The notes beneath the pieces were generated by a model. It was given only the letters and a program-made list of their open reading frames with translations, did no database searches and was not told the origin of the DNA. Below, in pieces: positions 1-7,987 of a stretch of 64,000 nucleotides of DNA. Numbering within the stretch: the first letter of the stretch is position 1; each line of letters opens with the position of its first letter. Source of the DNA: JACVRN01 sp036389255 (GTDB taxonomy: Bacteria > Acidobacteriota > Blastocatellia > Pyrinomonadales > Pyrinomonadaceae). The stretch covers positions 34,727 through 98,726 of the forward strand of contig DASVQI010000003.1 of assembly GCA_036389255.1 (NCBI GenBank). The letters are read 5' to 3'. A program made the translations under genes and the position numbers.

Positions 1-514
1 AGAGCACCGAAGCAAGCTCGTCGTCGTTGGCCATCGCCAGCAGCGCCGTGGTGATGTATATGTGGCCGCCCGGCGCGGAATAGGCGTTAATCTCCTTGTT
101 GCGGATAATGTGAAAGCGGTAGACGAGATTGGGCCGCAGGCTGGCGCGTGCCACCCTGTTGCCTATGCGGTTGACGCGCTCCTGACCCTCAGTGACTATC
201 TGGGATTTCTTACGTATCTCTATGTCAAGTTGATTGCCAAGCTGTATCTCGTCGCGCTCGCTCAACAGCCCTGCGTTGGTATAGCTCTCGCCCCTGAACT
301 GCGCGTACGGGTCGCTTTGAATCAAGCCCGTGGCTGAATTGATGATGCTGGAGCCGAGGCTGAGCGCTGCGGAGATTGGGTCGCCCACGGCCGGGACTTC
401 CGTCCTCTCCGTCTGCCGCTTCTGCGCGCTCGCGCCGGAAAGCGGCGTTAGCAGAAGTGTGAGCGCGAAGGCTATTGAAAGTAGTTTGCGATGATTGCGA
501 AGAAGGGGGAACAT
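1..514 (-). CDS. M48-family metalloprotease, partial (C-terminal part outside window)
   Basis: The minus-strand frame from the ATG at 514 runs open to the window edge, giving 171 residues. An AGGAG sits about 8 nt before the ATG. Residues 1-30 look like a Sec signal peptide (hydrophobic core FALTLLLTPLSGASA, then QKR). The later part, with ERDEIQLGNQLDIEIR, then NRIGNRVARAS and NAYSAPGGHIYITTALL, matches the segment that precedes the catalytic helix in periplasmic M48 (BepA/YfgC/LoiP-like) proteases. The visible protein ends at NDDELASVL, which in the family lies directly before the zinc-binding HExxH. The catalytic site is therefore expected just outside the window and cannot be verified. 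The likely role is turnover or quality control of outer-membrane proteins (family knowledge). It is divergent from the next gene. Confidence 0.85.
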   Translation of the reverse strand, partial: MFPLLRNHRKLLSIAFALTLLLTPLSGASAQKRQTERTEVPAVGDPISAALSLGSSIINSATGLIQSDPYAQFRGESYTNAGLLSERDEIQLGNQLDIEIRKKSQIVTEGQERVNRIGNRVARASLRPNLVYRFHIIRNKEINAYSAPGGHIYITTALLAMANDDELASVL

Positions 515-818
515 TTACTGTCTCCTCTGATTAGAAAATCCTTGTAAGCCGGGCAGGCAAAGGAAAGGCTTATTCTTCCCCTCACCGCTTACGCCCCATG
601 ATAAAGCATGACGCGCCGTTTTAGCATCTCTCATCTTCGGCGCGCCGCGAGATAGTGACGGCAGCACCAAACCCTTTTGCACGTCGGATGACGAAGAGAG
701 GCCATGAGGATGCCGGGATAAAGATAGAAGCTCAAACTTTTTTGCCGCGTCTCGTTAATTCTCTGCGCGGCGTGTAGAATCATCAGGCTTTTCATTCAGT
801 TAAAAATCTCGGAGGAAC
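515..818. other. Divergent intergenic region
   Basis: About 300 bases between the minus-strand M48 gene and the plus-strand ribonuclease gene. I see no gene, RNA or clear hairpin pair. The region must hold promoters in both directions, but no box pair close to the TTGACA/TATAAT consensus stands out. A TAGAAT at about 774-779 is a possible -10 for the plus strand, without a convincing -35. Confidence 0.4.
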
Positions 819-821
819 ATG

Positions 822-2225
822 ATGGCGACCATCTCTTTCTGGGGCGGCGTGGGCAGCGTGACCGGCTCAAAATATCTGGTTGAGTCGGACGGCTCTCGCG
901 TGCTGGTTGACTGCGGGCTGTTTCAGGGCTTCAAGGAGCTGCGTGAGCGTAACTGGCAGACGCCTCCTTTCGACCCTGCCTCGCTGGACGCAGTCCTCAT
1001 CACGCACGCGCACATAGACCACACGGGCTACCTTCCGCGCCTGGTGGCGCAGGGCTTTCGCGGCCCCGTCTACTGCTCGCGCGGCACAGCCGACCTTGTC
1101 AGAATCCTTCTCCCCGACTCTGCGCGCCTTCAGGAAGAGGAGGCTTCGTATCGCAATCGCCACAACCTGAGCAAGCACCAGCCCGCGCTGCCGCTCTACA
1201 CTGAAGAGGACGCGCGCGAGGCCATCAAGCTGATTGAGCGGGTGGACAATACGGGCGAGCCTGTAAAGGTGGCGCGCGGCATAAACGCGAGCTTCCGCAT
1301 AGCGGGCCACATACTCGGCTCAAGCCTTGTGCTGCTGGACTTGGAGGGCGCGGGCGACGATAAAAAGGGGCGGCGCGTCCTCTTCTCAGGAGATTTGGGC
1401 CATTACGACCAGCCGATTATCCCAGACCCCGTAGCGCCTCCCGAATGCGATTATCTTCTGGTGGAGTCTACTTACGGCGACCGGCTGCACGACCCTGAGC
1501 TGCCCGAAGACGCGCTTGAGCGAATCATAAAGGAGACTGCGGAGCGCGGTGGGCCGCTACTTGTTCCGGCCTTCGCCATTGGCCGCACGCAGGAGATTGT
1601 TTATCTGATACGCGAGCTTGAGGACGCTAACCGCATCCCGGTTCTGCCGGTGCGCGTGGATTCGCCCATGGCCGCAGCAGCAACTCAGGTCTACATCAAC
1701 CGCAAAGAGGAGCATGATGAAGAGTACGTGAGCGTCCTCAAAGACCACCGCCAGCCACTGAAAACGCGCTCTATGCTGATAGCCTCTTCGCGTCAGGAGT
1801 CAAAGCAGCTGAATGAAGAGAGAGGCCCGCGCATAATCGTCTCGGCTTCCGGCATGATGACGGGCGGGCGTGTGCTACATCACGCGCTCAGAATCCTGCC
1901 CGACGAGCGCGCGACGATTCTCTTTGTGGGCTATCAGGCGGCTGGCACGACGGGCAGGCGCATACTGGACGGCCAAAGAGAAGTGAAAGTCCTAGGCCAG
2001 TACGTCCCCGTGCGCTGTCATATAGAGCGCATCGGCGGATTCTCGGCGCACGCCGATTGGAGAGAAGTTCTGCGCTGGCTGGAAGGACTGCCCGCCGCTC
2101 CGCGCCGCACCTTCCTGACTCACGGAGAGCCGGAAGCGGCTGCGGCGATGGCCGGTCATATAAGAGAGCGCTTCGGCTGGGAAACCAATGTCCCTGACTA
2201 CGGCGACAGCTTCGAGCTTGCATAA
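822..2225 (+). CDS. MBL-fold / beta-CASP ribonuclease-like protein (CPSF73/YSH1 type)
   Basis: A 467-residue metallo-beta-lactamase-fold protein with the beta-CASP insertion typical of RNA-processing nucleases. HAHIDHTGYLP (about residue 60) is the zinc motif HxHxDH. Further ligands come from GHILGSS (about 161) and SGDLGHYDQP (about 189). VESTYGDR, SASGMMTGGR and the C-terminal THGEP and GFSAHAD motifs are the beta-CASP A-C and RMMBL-type motifs. Two in-frame ATGs occur at 819 and 822. GGAGGA at 811-816 leaves only 2 nt before the first but 5 nt before the second, so 822 is preferred. Family members act as RNA endo- or exonucleases in the cytoplasm; the exact substrate here is not known. sucD follows after repeat element E1. 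Confidence 0.88.
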   Translation: MATISFWGGVGSVTGSKYLVESDGSRVLVDCGLFQGFKELRERNWQTPPFDPASLDAVLITHAHIDHTGYLPRLVAQGFRGPVYCSRGTADLVRILLPDSARLQEEEASYRNRHNLSKHQPALPLYTEEDAREAIKLIERVDNTGEPVKVARGINASFRIAGHILGSSLVLLDLEGAGDDKKGRRVLFSGDLGHYDQPIIPDPVAPPECDYLLVESTYGDRLHDPELPEDALERIIKETAERGGPLLVPAFAIGRTQEIVYLIRELEDANRIPVLPVRVDSPMAAAATQVYINRKEEHDEEYVSVLKDHRQPLKTRSMLIASSRQESKQLNEERGPRIIVSASGMMTGGRVLHHALRILPDERATILFVGYQAAGTTGRRILDGQREVKVLGQYVPVRCHIERIGGFSAHADWREVLRWLEGLPAAPRRTFLTHGEPEAAAAMAGHIRERFGWETNVPDYGDSFELA

Positions 2226-2286
2226 ACCTGCTGCGCTTTGCAGAATAACGAAGCAGACATGCTATACTGCGCAGTCATTTTGAAAG

Positions 2287-2366
2287 CAGTGACAAGTGAA
2301 GAGTGACGAGTGACAAGTTCTAAAGCTTGTCGTATCTTGTCACCCGTCACTTGTCACTTATCACTG
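2287..2366. repeat. Heptad-repeat hairpin E1
   Basis: Two 31-nt arms (2287-2317 and 2336-2366) pair at about 27 positions. Each arm is a run of degenerate 7-nt units of the type GTGACAA / GTGACGA. The same unit, in the same arrangement, recurs in E6. It ends 7 nt before the AAGGAG Shine-Dalgarno of sucD. Confidence 0.85.
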
Positions 2367-2384
2367 TTGCTAGAAGGAGTAGTC

Positions 2385-3275
2385 TTGAGCGTTCTGGTTG
2401 ATAAAACGACGCGGCTGGTGGTGCAGGGCATTACCGGCAAAGAGGGGACGTTTCATACCAAGCAGATGGTAGAGTATGGGACGAAAGTGGTCGGAGGCGT
2501 GACGCCCGGCAAAGGCGGCACGACGCACGAAGGCATCCCGGTCTTCAACACAGTTGCCGACGCGGTGAAGAACGAGGGGGCGAATGCCTCCGTGATATAT
2601 GTTCCCCCGGCGTTTGCCGGTGACGCCATCATGGAAGCGGCGGACGCGGGCGTGGCGCTTGTCGTCTGCATCACTGAAGGCATCCCTGTGCTGGACATGG
2701 TCAAGGTCAGAGAATACCTGTCGGACAAGGCCACCCGTCTCATAGGGCCGAACTGTCCGGGCATCATCAGCCCCGGCAAATGTAAGATAGGCATCATGCC
2801 CGGCCACATACACAAAGAGGGACGCATCGGCGTAGTCTCCCGCTCAGGCACGCTGACTTACGAGGCCGTCGGGCAGTTGACCACGCTCGGGCTTGGACAA
2901 TCTACCGCGATTGGCATCGGCGGCGACCCCATTGTCGGCACGACGCACGTTGACGCGCTCGCGCTCTTTCAGGCCGACGACGAAACTGACGGCATAGTGA
3001 TGATTGGCGAAATCGGAGGCTCAGCCGAAGAGGACGCGGCCGACTTTGCCAGAGCGAACGTGACGAAGCCTATAGTCGCTTTCATAGCCGGTCAGACGGC
3101 CCCGCCGGGACGCCGCATGGGACACGCCGGAGCCATCATAGCGGGCGGCAAGGGAACCGCAGCCGAGAAGATGAAGGCGCTACAGGAAGCAGGCATTCGC
3201 GTCGTTCAGTCTCCTGCCGACATAGGACAGGCGATGAAGGATTCTCTGGGCGCGAGCGCCGGAGGCGCAGCATAA
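2385..3275 (+). CDS. sucD: Succinyl-CoA synthetase (succinate-CoA ligase) alpha subunit
   Basis: A 296-residue protein, the usual SucD length. It starts SVLVDKTTRLVVQGITGKEG, the CoA-binding Rossmann N terminus. RLIGPNCPGIISPGKCKIGI and GRIGVVSRSGTLTYE are highly conserved family segments. RRMGHAGAIIAGGKGTA (about residue 243) holds the active-site histidine that is phosphorylated during catalysis. The start is TTG at 2385, chosen because AAGGAG lies 5 nt upstream and the family alignment begins here; the open frame extends upstream through repeat E1. With a beta subunit it would interconvert succinyl-CoA and succinate plus NTP in the TCA cycle. No sucC is adjacent in the window, so the partner must be encoded elsewhere. 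Downstream genes are a zinc-ribbon protein and ndk. Confidence 0.93.
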   Translation: MSVLVDKTTRLVVQGITGKEGTFHTKQMVEYGTKVVGGVTPGKGGTTHEGIPVFNTVADAVKNEGANASVIYVPPAFAGDAIMEAADAGVALVVCITEGIPVLDMVKVREYLSDKATRLIGPNCPGIISPGKCKIGIMPGHIHKEGRIGVVSRSGTLTYEAVGQLTTLGLGQSTAIGIGGDPIVGTTHVDALALFQADDETDGIVMIGEIGGSAEEDAADFARANVTKPIVAFIAGQTAPPGRRMGHAGAIIAGGKGTAAEKMKALQEAGIRVVQSPADIGQAMKDSLGASAGGAA

Positions 3276-3341
3276 GGATAGAGCTTTTCCGGCTTTTCAG
3301 GATTCAGTTTTAAGCCCTCGCCCTCATTGGGAGCTATTCAA

Positions 3342-3587
3342 ATGAGCATCTGGCAGAGGCTGTTTGCGAGACGCGCTTCGGACGGGCAGATGGGAGACGT
3401 GGAGGCCGAGTCGCGTAGCTGGATGGTTAAATGTCCATGCGGCTTTGAGCAATCCATCTGGGACATGAGCGGCGTCAGGTACGGTGCGCGCTCAAAGGGC
3501 AAAAAGATATTGCGCCGTTGTACTGAGTGCGGCAGGTTTCGCTGGCACAGCGTCTATAAGAAGGAGCAGGCGGAAGTGAAGCCGTAG
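3342..3587 (+). CDS. Small zinc-ribbon protein of unknown function
   Basis: An 81-residue protein beginning MSIWQRLFARR. Two cysteine knuckles, CPCGF (about residue 33) and CTECGRFRW (about 67), suggest a single zinc ribbon. GGGAG lies 8 nt before the ATG at 3342; an in-frame TTG at 3327 is a less likely start. It sits between sucD and ndk on the same strand, so co-transcription is plausible. I do not recognise a named family. The gene is supported by position, ribosome site and cysteine pattern only. Confidence 0.65.
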   Translation: MSIWQRLFARRASDGQMGDVEAESRSWMVKCPCGFEQSIWDMSGVRYGARSKGKKILRRCTECGRFRWHSVYKKEQAEVKP

Positions 3588-3641
3588 CCGGAAGTCGCAA
3601 GCTCCGTTTGCCCGCGACATCTTATTTTTCTAGGAGCATGA

Positions 3642-4070
3642 ATGTCAGAACAGACAGGTAATCTTACTTTCGGTATTATCAAGCCCGACGCCGTGCGCGC
3701 GGGCAATGCGGGACAGATAATCGCACGCATCACGGGCGCAGGCTTTCGCCTTCGCGCCTTGAAGCTCATACACATGACCCTGCGCGAGGCCGAAGGCTTT
3801 TACGCCGTTCACCGCGAGCGCCCCTTCTTCGGAGAGTTGACGGAGTTCATGTCAGGCGGCCCCTGCGTGGTGATGGCTCTGGAGAAGGATGGGGCCGTGC
3901 GCGCGTGGCGTGATTTGATGGGCGCGACCGACCCGGCCAAAGCCGACGAGGGGACGCTGAGGAAAGAGTTCGGGGCTTCCATGGGCGAGAACGCCGTTCA
4001 CGGCTCCGACTCCGAAGAGAACGCGCGAATTGAAATCTCATACTTCTTCAGCCAGATAGAGCTGGTTTAA
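3642..4070 (+). CDS. ndk: Nucleoside diphosphate kinase
   Basis: A 142-residue protein of standard NDK length. It opens LTFGIIKPDAV, the nucleotide-binding start of the fold. The catalytic loop ENAVHGSDSEENA (about residues 116-128) contains the histidine phosphorylated by ATP and passed to NDPs. TAGGAGCATGA before the ATG supplies a Shine-Dalgarno. The enzyme balances cytoplasmic NTP and dNTP pools, and its position near sucD is common because succinyl-CoA synthetase makes an NTP that NDK can equalise. The residues around the active site look complete. Confidence 0.95.
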   Translation: MSEQTGNLTFGIIKPDAVRAGNAGQIIARITGAGFRLRALKLIHMTLREAEGFYAVHRERPFFGELTEFMSGGPCVVMALEKDGAVRAWRDLMGATDPAKADEGTLRKEFGASMGENAVHGSDSEENARIEISYFFSQIELV

Positions 4071-4130
4071 CCTTAACAGTGCGCGTAGGAGGTAGAGCGG
4101 CGCACATCCTGTTTGAAACGGAGAGCGAAG

Positions 4131-4733
4131 ATGAAACGTTGCCCCAGTTGCGAAAGAACATACACAGACGATGCTTTGAGCTTTTGCCCTAACGATGGCA
4201 CTCCGCTTGTCACAGACACGCCGTCCTCCTTTGACCCGCAGGCGACCATCATGGCCTCGCCGCCCAAAGTCTCAGGGCCGACCGACTGGCCGTCACAGCC
4301 ACCGCCATCGGGTGGCAGCGATTGGGGCTCGCCCTCTCAGCCGATTCAGAACGACTGGACTTCTCAGCCGCCTGCGGCGCAGAGCAACTGGGGAGACACG
4401 CCCGGCAGCTACACGCCCGGCGGCAGTCAGCCAGTGGGCGGAACAGGCTGGCAGGCTCCGCCTCCGCCACCTTTCCCCGGCGGCGGGCAGAAGCAGCAAG
4501 GGCTGGCCATAGCGTCCCTAGTCTGCGGCATCCTGAGCCCCTGTTGCTTTGGTTTGCTCACGGGAATTCCGGCCGTCATATTGGGCTTCATGGCTATAAG
4601 CAGAGAAAAGAGCAATCCTGAGCTTTACGGCGGCAAGGGGATGGCTATAACGGGGATTGTCCTTGGCGGTATAGGATTTATTTTTACCATCCTATACATC
4701 ATCCTGAACATCATAGGAGCGATTTCGCGCTAG
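4131..4733 (+). CDS. Zinc-ribbon / proline-rich / DUF4190-like membrane protein
   Basis: A 200-residue protein in three parts. Residues 1-25 form a zinc ribbon (KRCPSCERTYT, FCPNDG). Residues 25-120 are a low-complexity Pro/Gly/Ser/Gln/Trp-rich linker with repeated short units such as DWTSQPPA. Residues 125-195 hold two hydrophobic helices (LAIASLVCGILSPCCFGLL and ITGIVLGGIGFIFTILYII) separated by ISREKSNPELYGGKGMA, the layout of DUF4190 proteins. It probably sits in the inner membrane with a cytoplasmic zinc finger; function unknown. I start at the ATG at 4131, which directly precedes the ribbon; a TTG at 4113 is possible. Confidence 0.75.
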   Translation: MKRCPSCERTYTDDALSFCPNDGTPLVTDTPSSFDPQATIMASPPKVSGPTDWPSQPPPSGGSDWGSPSQPIQNDWTSQPPAAQSNWGDTPGSYTPGGSQPVGGTGWQAPPPPPFPGGGQKQQGLAIASLVCGILSPCCFGLLTGIPAVILGFMAISREKSNPELYGGKGMAITGIVLGGIGFIFTILYIILNIIGAISR

Positions 4734-4770
4734 AGACAACGCGGGCCGAAGCAGTAATCAAAGGGGTTTT

Positions 4771-5292
4771 ATGTCAATCATCAGCGACGTTATCGAATCA
4801 ACGAAGGCCATCATAAAGGGTATGAGCGTCACCTTCTCTTACATCCCGAAAGAGAAGTGGACGGTCGAGTATCCGGATGACCCAATCACTTTGCAGCCGC
4901 GCTATCGCGGCCAGCATCTTCTGCACGTTGACGAGCTTGGCAGGGAGAAGTGCGTGGCCTGTTTCCTGTGCGCTGCCGCCTGCCCGTCCGAGTGCATCTA
5001 CATAATTGCTTCCGACGACCCGAGGCCAGCCGAAGAGCGCACGGGCGTAGAGGAGCGATTCGCCAGCGTCTATAACATAGATTACGGTCGCTGCATCTTC
5101 TGCGGCTACTGCGTGGAGGCTTGCCCGAAGGATGCCATCACGCACGGCTACAACTTCGAGCTTTCGGTCTACAGCCGCGCAGACCTTTTGAAGACGAAAG
5201 ACGACCTGCTCATTACCAAGCAGCTTCAGTCGCCCAACTACCGCGTCGCTTCTTCACACGAAGATGTCAACTCGGAATACAAGGAAGTCTAA
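4771..5292 (+). CDS. nuoI: NADH-quinone oxidoreductase subunit I (two 4Fe-4S ferredoxin)
   Basis: A 173-residue protein with two complete 4Fe-4S binding motifs, CVACFLCAAACP (about residue 63) and CIFCGYCVEACP (about 110). The N-terminal segment GMSVTFSYIP and YRGQHLL before the first cluster and the C-terminal tail are typical of complex I subunit I rather than of a small free ferredoxin. It passes electrons to the membrane quinone site in respiratory complex I. It is notable that no other nuo gene lies nearby, so this is either a detached subunit or a second copy. The next gene follows after repeat E2. Confidence 0.85.
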   Translation: MSIISDVIESTKAIIKGMSVTFSYIPKEKWTVEYPDDPITLQPRYRGQHLLHVDELGREKCVACFLCAAACPSECIYIIASDDPRPAEERTGVEERFASVYNIDYGRCIFCGYCVEACPKDAITHGYNFELSVYSRADLLKTKDDLLITKQLQSPNYRVASSHEDVNSEYKEV

Positions 5293-5322
5293 ACTTCCAC
5301 GCGAAACTAAATAAGACGAAGG

Positions 5323-5393
5323 GGCAAAGGTGAAGAAGGATACCCCAATCCTTTCTCACTTTTGCCTTTTACCTTTTTAGTTTTGCCTTTACC
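5323..5393. repeat. Heptad-repeat hairpin E2
   Basis: Arms of 19 nt (5323-5341 and 5348-5366) pair at about 16 positions with a 6-nt loop. The right side continues as 7-nt units of the type TTTTGCC / TTTTACC to 5393, ten bases before the cyclase start. No Shine-Dalgarno lies between it and the ATG at 5403. Confidence 0.75.
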
Positions 5394-5399
5394 ATGTAG
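5394..5399 (+). promoter_or_regulatory. Minimal AUG-UAG open frame before the cyclase start
   Basis: ATG TAG lies 3 nt upstream of the cyclase ATG at 5403. Neither start has a clear Shine-Dalgarno. A start-stop pair this close could modulate initiation on the real start, but it may be chance. Confidence 0.3.
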
Positions 5400-5402
5400 C
5401 GC

Positions 5403-7259
5403 ATGGCTTACCGCGAGTTCCATTACCGTTGGGAGTACGACCTCAGAGCCAGCCCGGAAGAGTTGTGGCCGTTTGTGGCCGACACGAATCGCTTCAACCG
5501 CGATACGGGCGTGCCTGCCGTGGAAGTGGAAGACGATAAGGGAGCGAAGGGCGAGGCCGTGCGGCGTTTGAGCCTCTCTAAGTTCGGCGTGCGGGTCGAG
5601 TGGGAGGAGGAGCCGTTCGAGTGGATAAGGCCGTATCGCTTCGGCGTGGTGCGCCGGTATCTGAAAGGCCCCGTGGCGCAGATGCGCGTGCAGGCAGAGC
5701 TTGAGCCGGTCAATTCGGGCGGCACGCATCTGGTGTACGAAGTCTGGGCGCAGCCGAAATCCGCTCTGGGCTTGACGGCCATTCCCATCCAAATCGGTCT
5801 TCTGAGCAGGCGCAGCTTCGCGGCTGCCTTTCGCCGCTACGACGAGCTGGCAGCGAGCGGGCAGAAGCTGCCCTTTCAGCCTTCAGAGGCCAATTTCACC
5901 ACGGGCGGCAGAGAGCGCCTGCGCGCTCTCTCAGACAAGCTGGTCGAGCAGGGCGCGGACGGCGAAATCGTGCGTAAGCTTTCAGAGTTCATAGAGCAGG
6001 CTGACGATTTGACGCTCGCGCGCATACGCTCGCACACGCTCGCGGATTACTGGGGCTTTCCGCGCAAGCGCGTGCTTGAAATCTGCCTGTGGGCTACGCG
6101 CACGGGGCTGCTAGACCTTCAATGGGATTTGCTCTGTCCGCACTGTAGAGGGGCGGCCGCGTCTAGCCGCTCGCTGACGGGCATCAGCGCGCAGGTCTAC
6201 TGCGGAAGCTGCGATGTGGACTTCACAGTCAACTTCGACAACACCACAGAGCTTACCTTTCGCCCGAACCCTTCCATACGCCAGATAGAGGTGCGGGAGT
6301 TCTGCGTCGGCGGCCCGCAGGTCACGCCGCACATAATCGCTCAGCAGCTTCTAGACCCTTCGGAGAAGAAGGAGCTTAGGCTGCCGCTTGAAGCAGGCCG
6401 CTACAGGCTGCGTGCGCGGGGTGTTCCCGGCGAGTTGTTTCTTCAGGTCGGAGCGGGGGGCGCTGCGGAAGCCGTCATACGCGCAGGCATAGAGGGATGG
6501 CCTGTTGACGAGTTGATGCTGGATACGAATCCCACCCTGCGGCTTGAGAACGAGACGGGCGATGAGTCGCTCTTTTCTCTTGAGCGTACGGCTTGGAGCG
6601 ACCAGTCGGCCACGGCAGCCGAAGTGACCGCGCTTCAGATGTTCCGAGACCTCTTCAGCAACGAAGCCTTGAGGCCGGGCGAGCAAATCTCCGTCGGCAG
6701 CCTGACGATTCTCTTCACGGATTTGAAGGACTCCACGCGCCTCTATCGTGAGATTGGGGACGCTCCCGCCTTCGGCAGCGTGATGAATCACTTCGACGTG
6801 CTGCGCGAGGCGATTCGGTCGGAAGACGGTGCGCTGGTGAAGACCATAGGCGACGCTGTGATGGCCGTCTTTCGTCGCCCGGCCGGGGCGCTTCGCGCAA
6901 TCCTCAAAGCGCAGAAGCTGCTCGCTAATCCGCCCGCAGGCATGCGGCCCCTGAAGCTCAAAGTCGGCATACACGCCGGGCCTAGCATCGCCGTCACCTT
7001 GAATGACCGGCTGGACTATTTCGGCTGCACCGTCAACATGGCTGCGCGTCTGGAAGGGCTCTCCACGGGTGAGGATGTGGTCATCTCCAACACTGTCTAC
7101 GCAGACCCGGAAGTCGCTGAGCTGTTCGAGAGCCCGGACTGTAATCTGAGCGCTTCTCCTTTTGAACAGATGCTCAAGGGATTCGACGAGGAAAGCTTCA
7201 TGCTCTGGCGCGTGCAGGAGAGAGGCTCGACCGATGAAGATAAAGGGGCCGGGGAATGA
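5403..7259 (+). CDS. Class III nucleotidyl (adenylyl) cyclase with N-terminal SRPBCC-like and DUF5939-like domains
   Basis: A 618-residue protein. Residues 1-150 resemble a START/SRPBCC ligand-binding fold. Residues 160-420 resemble DUF5939 of bacterial cyclases and include a zinc ribbon (CPHC at about 244, CGSC at about 268). Residues 430-600 form the class III catalytic domain. FTDLKDSTRLYR (about 438) and KTIGDAVMAVF (about 480) carry the two metal-binding aspartates. The lysine of KTIGD sits where adenylyl cyclases select the purine, and DYFGCTVNMAARLE (about 537) carries the transition-state Asn and Arg. It should therefore be active and probably make cAMP (inference). Its stop overlaps the start of the ABC ATPase gene (ATGA). 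The start region lacks a Shine-Dalgarno and has an AUG-UAG mini-ORF at 5394. Confidence 0.88.
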   Translation: MAYREFHYRWEYDLRASPEELWPFVADTNRFNRDTGVPAVEVEDDKGAKGEAVRRLSLSKFGVRVEWEEEPFEWIRPYRFGVVRRYLKGPVAQMRVQAELEPVNSGGTHLVYEVWAQPKSALGLTAIPIQIGLLSRRSFAAAFRRYDELAASGQKLPFQPSEANFTTGGRERLRALSDKLVEQGADGEIVRKLSEFIEQADDLTLARIRSHTLADYWGFPRKRVLEICLWATRTGLLDLQWDLLCPHCRGAAASSRSLTGISAQVYCGSCDVDFTVNFDNTTELTFRPNPSIRQIEVREFCVGGPQVTPHIIAQQLLDPSEKKELRLPLEAGRYRLRARGVPGELFLQVGAGGAAEAVIRAGIEGWPVDELMLDTNPTLRLENETGDESLFSLERTAWSDQSATAAEVTALQMFRDLFSNEALRPGEQISVGSLTILFTDLKDSTRLYREIGDAPAFGSVMNHFDVLREAIRSEDGALVKTIGDAVMAVFRRPAGALRAILKAQKLLANPPAGMRPLKLKVGIHAGPSIAVTLNDRLDYFGCTVNMAARLEGLSTGEDVVISNTVYADPEVAELFESPDCNLSASPFEQMLKGFDEESFMLWRVQERGSTDEDKGAGE

Positions 7260-7987
7260 GCGCTGAGCTTGAGCCGTCAAATTCTACGCGAGCTGCTCTT
7301 TCGTCCGCTTCGCTGATTGCAGCGCGCGATGTCTCCAAGGTCTATCGCATGGGACAGTCGGAGGTGGCCGCGCTCGACCACGTCTCCATGAGCGTGAGCG
7401 AGGGAGAGTTCGTGGCGATTCAGGGGACGAGCGGGTCAGGGAAGTCTACGCTGCTGAACGTGCTGGGCGGGTTAGACCATCCAACCGGCGGCGAAGTCAT
7501 CTTCGACGGAAAGTCGCTCGCGCCCTTCACCAAGAAAGAGATGGCGCACTATCGCCGCCGTTCGGTCGGCATGATATTTCAAAACTTCAATCTGATTACG
7601 ACCATGACGGCAGTGGAAAATATACGGCTCGCGCTGGCCTTCGGCGGCTTGCGCGGGCGCGAGCGCGATGAGCGTGCGGAAGAGTTGCTCACGCGCGTCG
7701 GGCTGGAAGGACGCCTTGAGCATCGCCCTGCGGAGCTTTCGGGCGGCGAGCAGCAGCGCGTCTCAATCGCACGCGCTCTGGCCAACCGCCCGCGAGTGCT
7801 GCTGGCGGACGAGCCGACCGGAAATCTGGATTCAACTCGCGCGCAGGAGATATTAGGGCTGCTGCGCGCGATGGTTGACCGCGACAACCTGACGGTCATA
7901 ATGGTCACGCATGACCGGGAGCTTGCCGCAGTTTTCGCAGACCGCATCATTTTTATGAAAGACGGAAAGATAATAGAAGATGTCTAA
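7256..7987 (+). CDS. ABC transporter ATP-binding protein, LolD/MacB type
   Basis: A 243-residue ATPase with Walker A GTSGSGKST (about residue 60), Q-loop FQNFNLI, signature LSGGEQQR (about 161), Walker B VLLADEPTGNLDS and switch histidine MVTHD. The sequence type (ALDHVSMSVSEGEF, ADEPTGNLDS) is that of ATPases pairing with MacB/FtsX-fold permeases that move lipoproteins, peptides or other envelope substrates by mechanotransmission. Its ATG overlaps the cyclase stop, and its end overlaps the next gene by 8 nt. The likely partner permease is at 10632, 2.6 kb downstream, rather than adjacent. Confidence 0.92.
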   Translation: MSAELEPSNSTRAALSSASLIAARDVSKVYRMGQSEVAALDHVSMSVSEGEFVAIQGTSGSGKSTLLNVLGGLDHPTGGEVIFDGKSLAPFTKKEMAHYRRRSVGMIFQNFNLITTMTAVENIRLALAFGGLRGRERDERAEELLTRVGLEGRLEHRPAELSGGEQQRVSIARALANRPRVLLADEPTGNLDSTRAQEILGLLRAMVDRDNLTVIMVTHDRELAAVFADRIIFMKDGKIIEDV

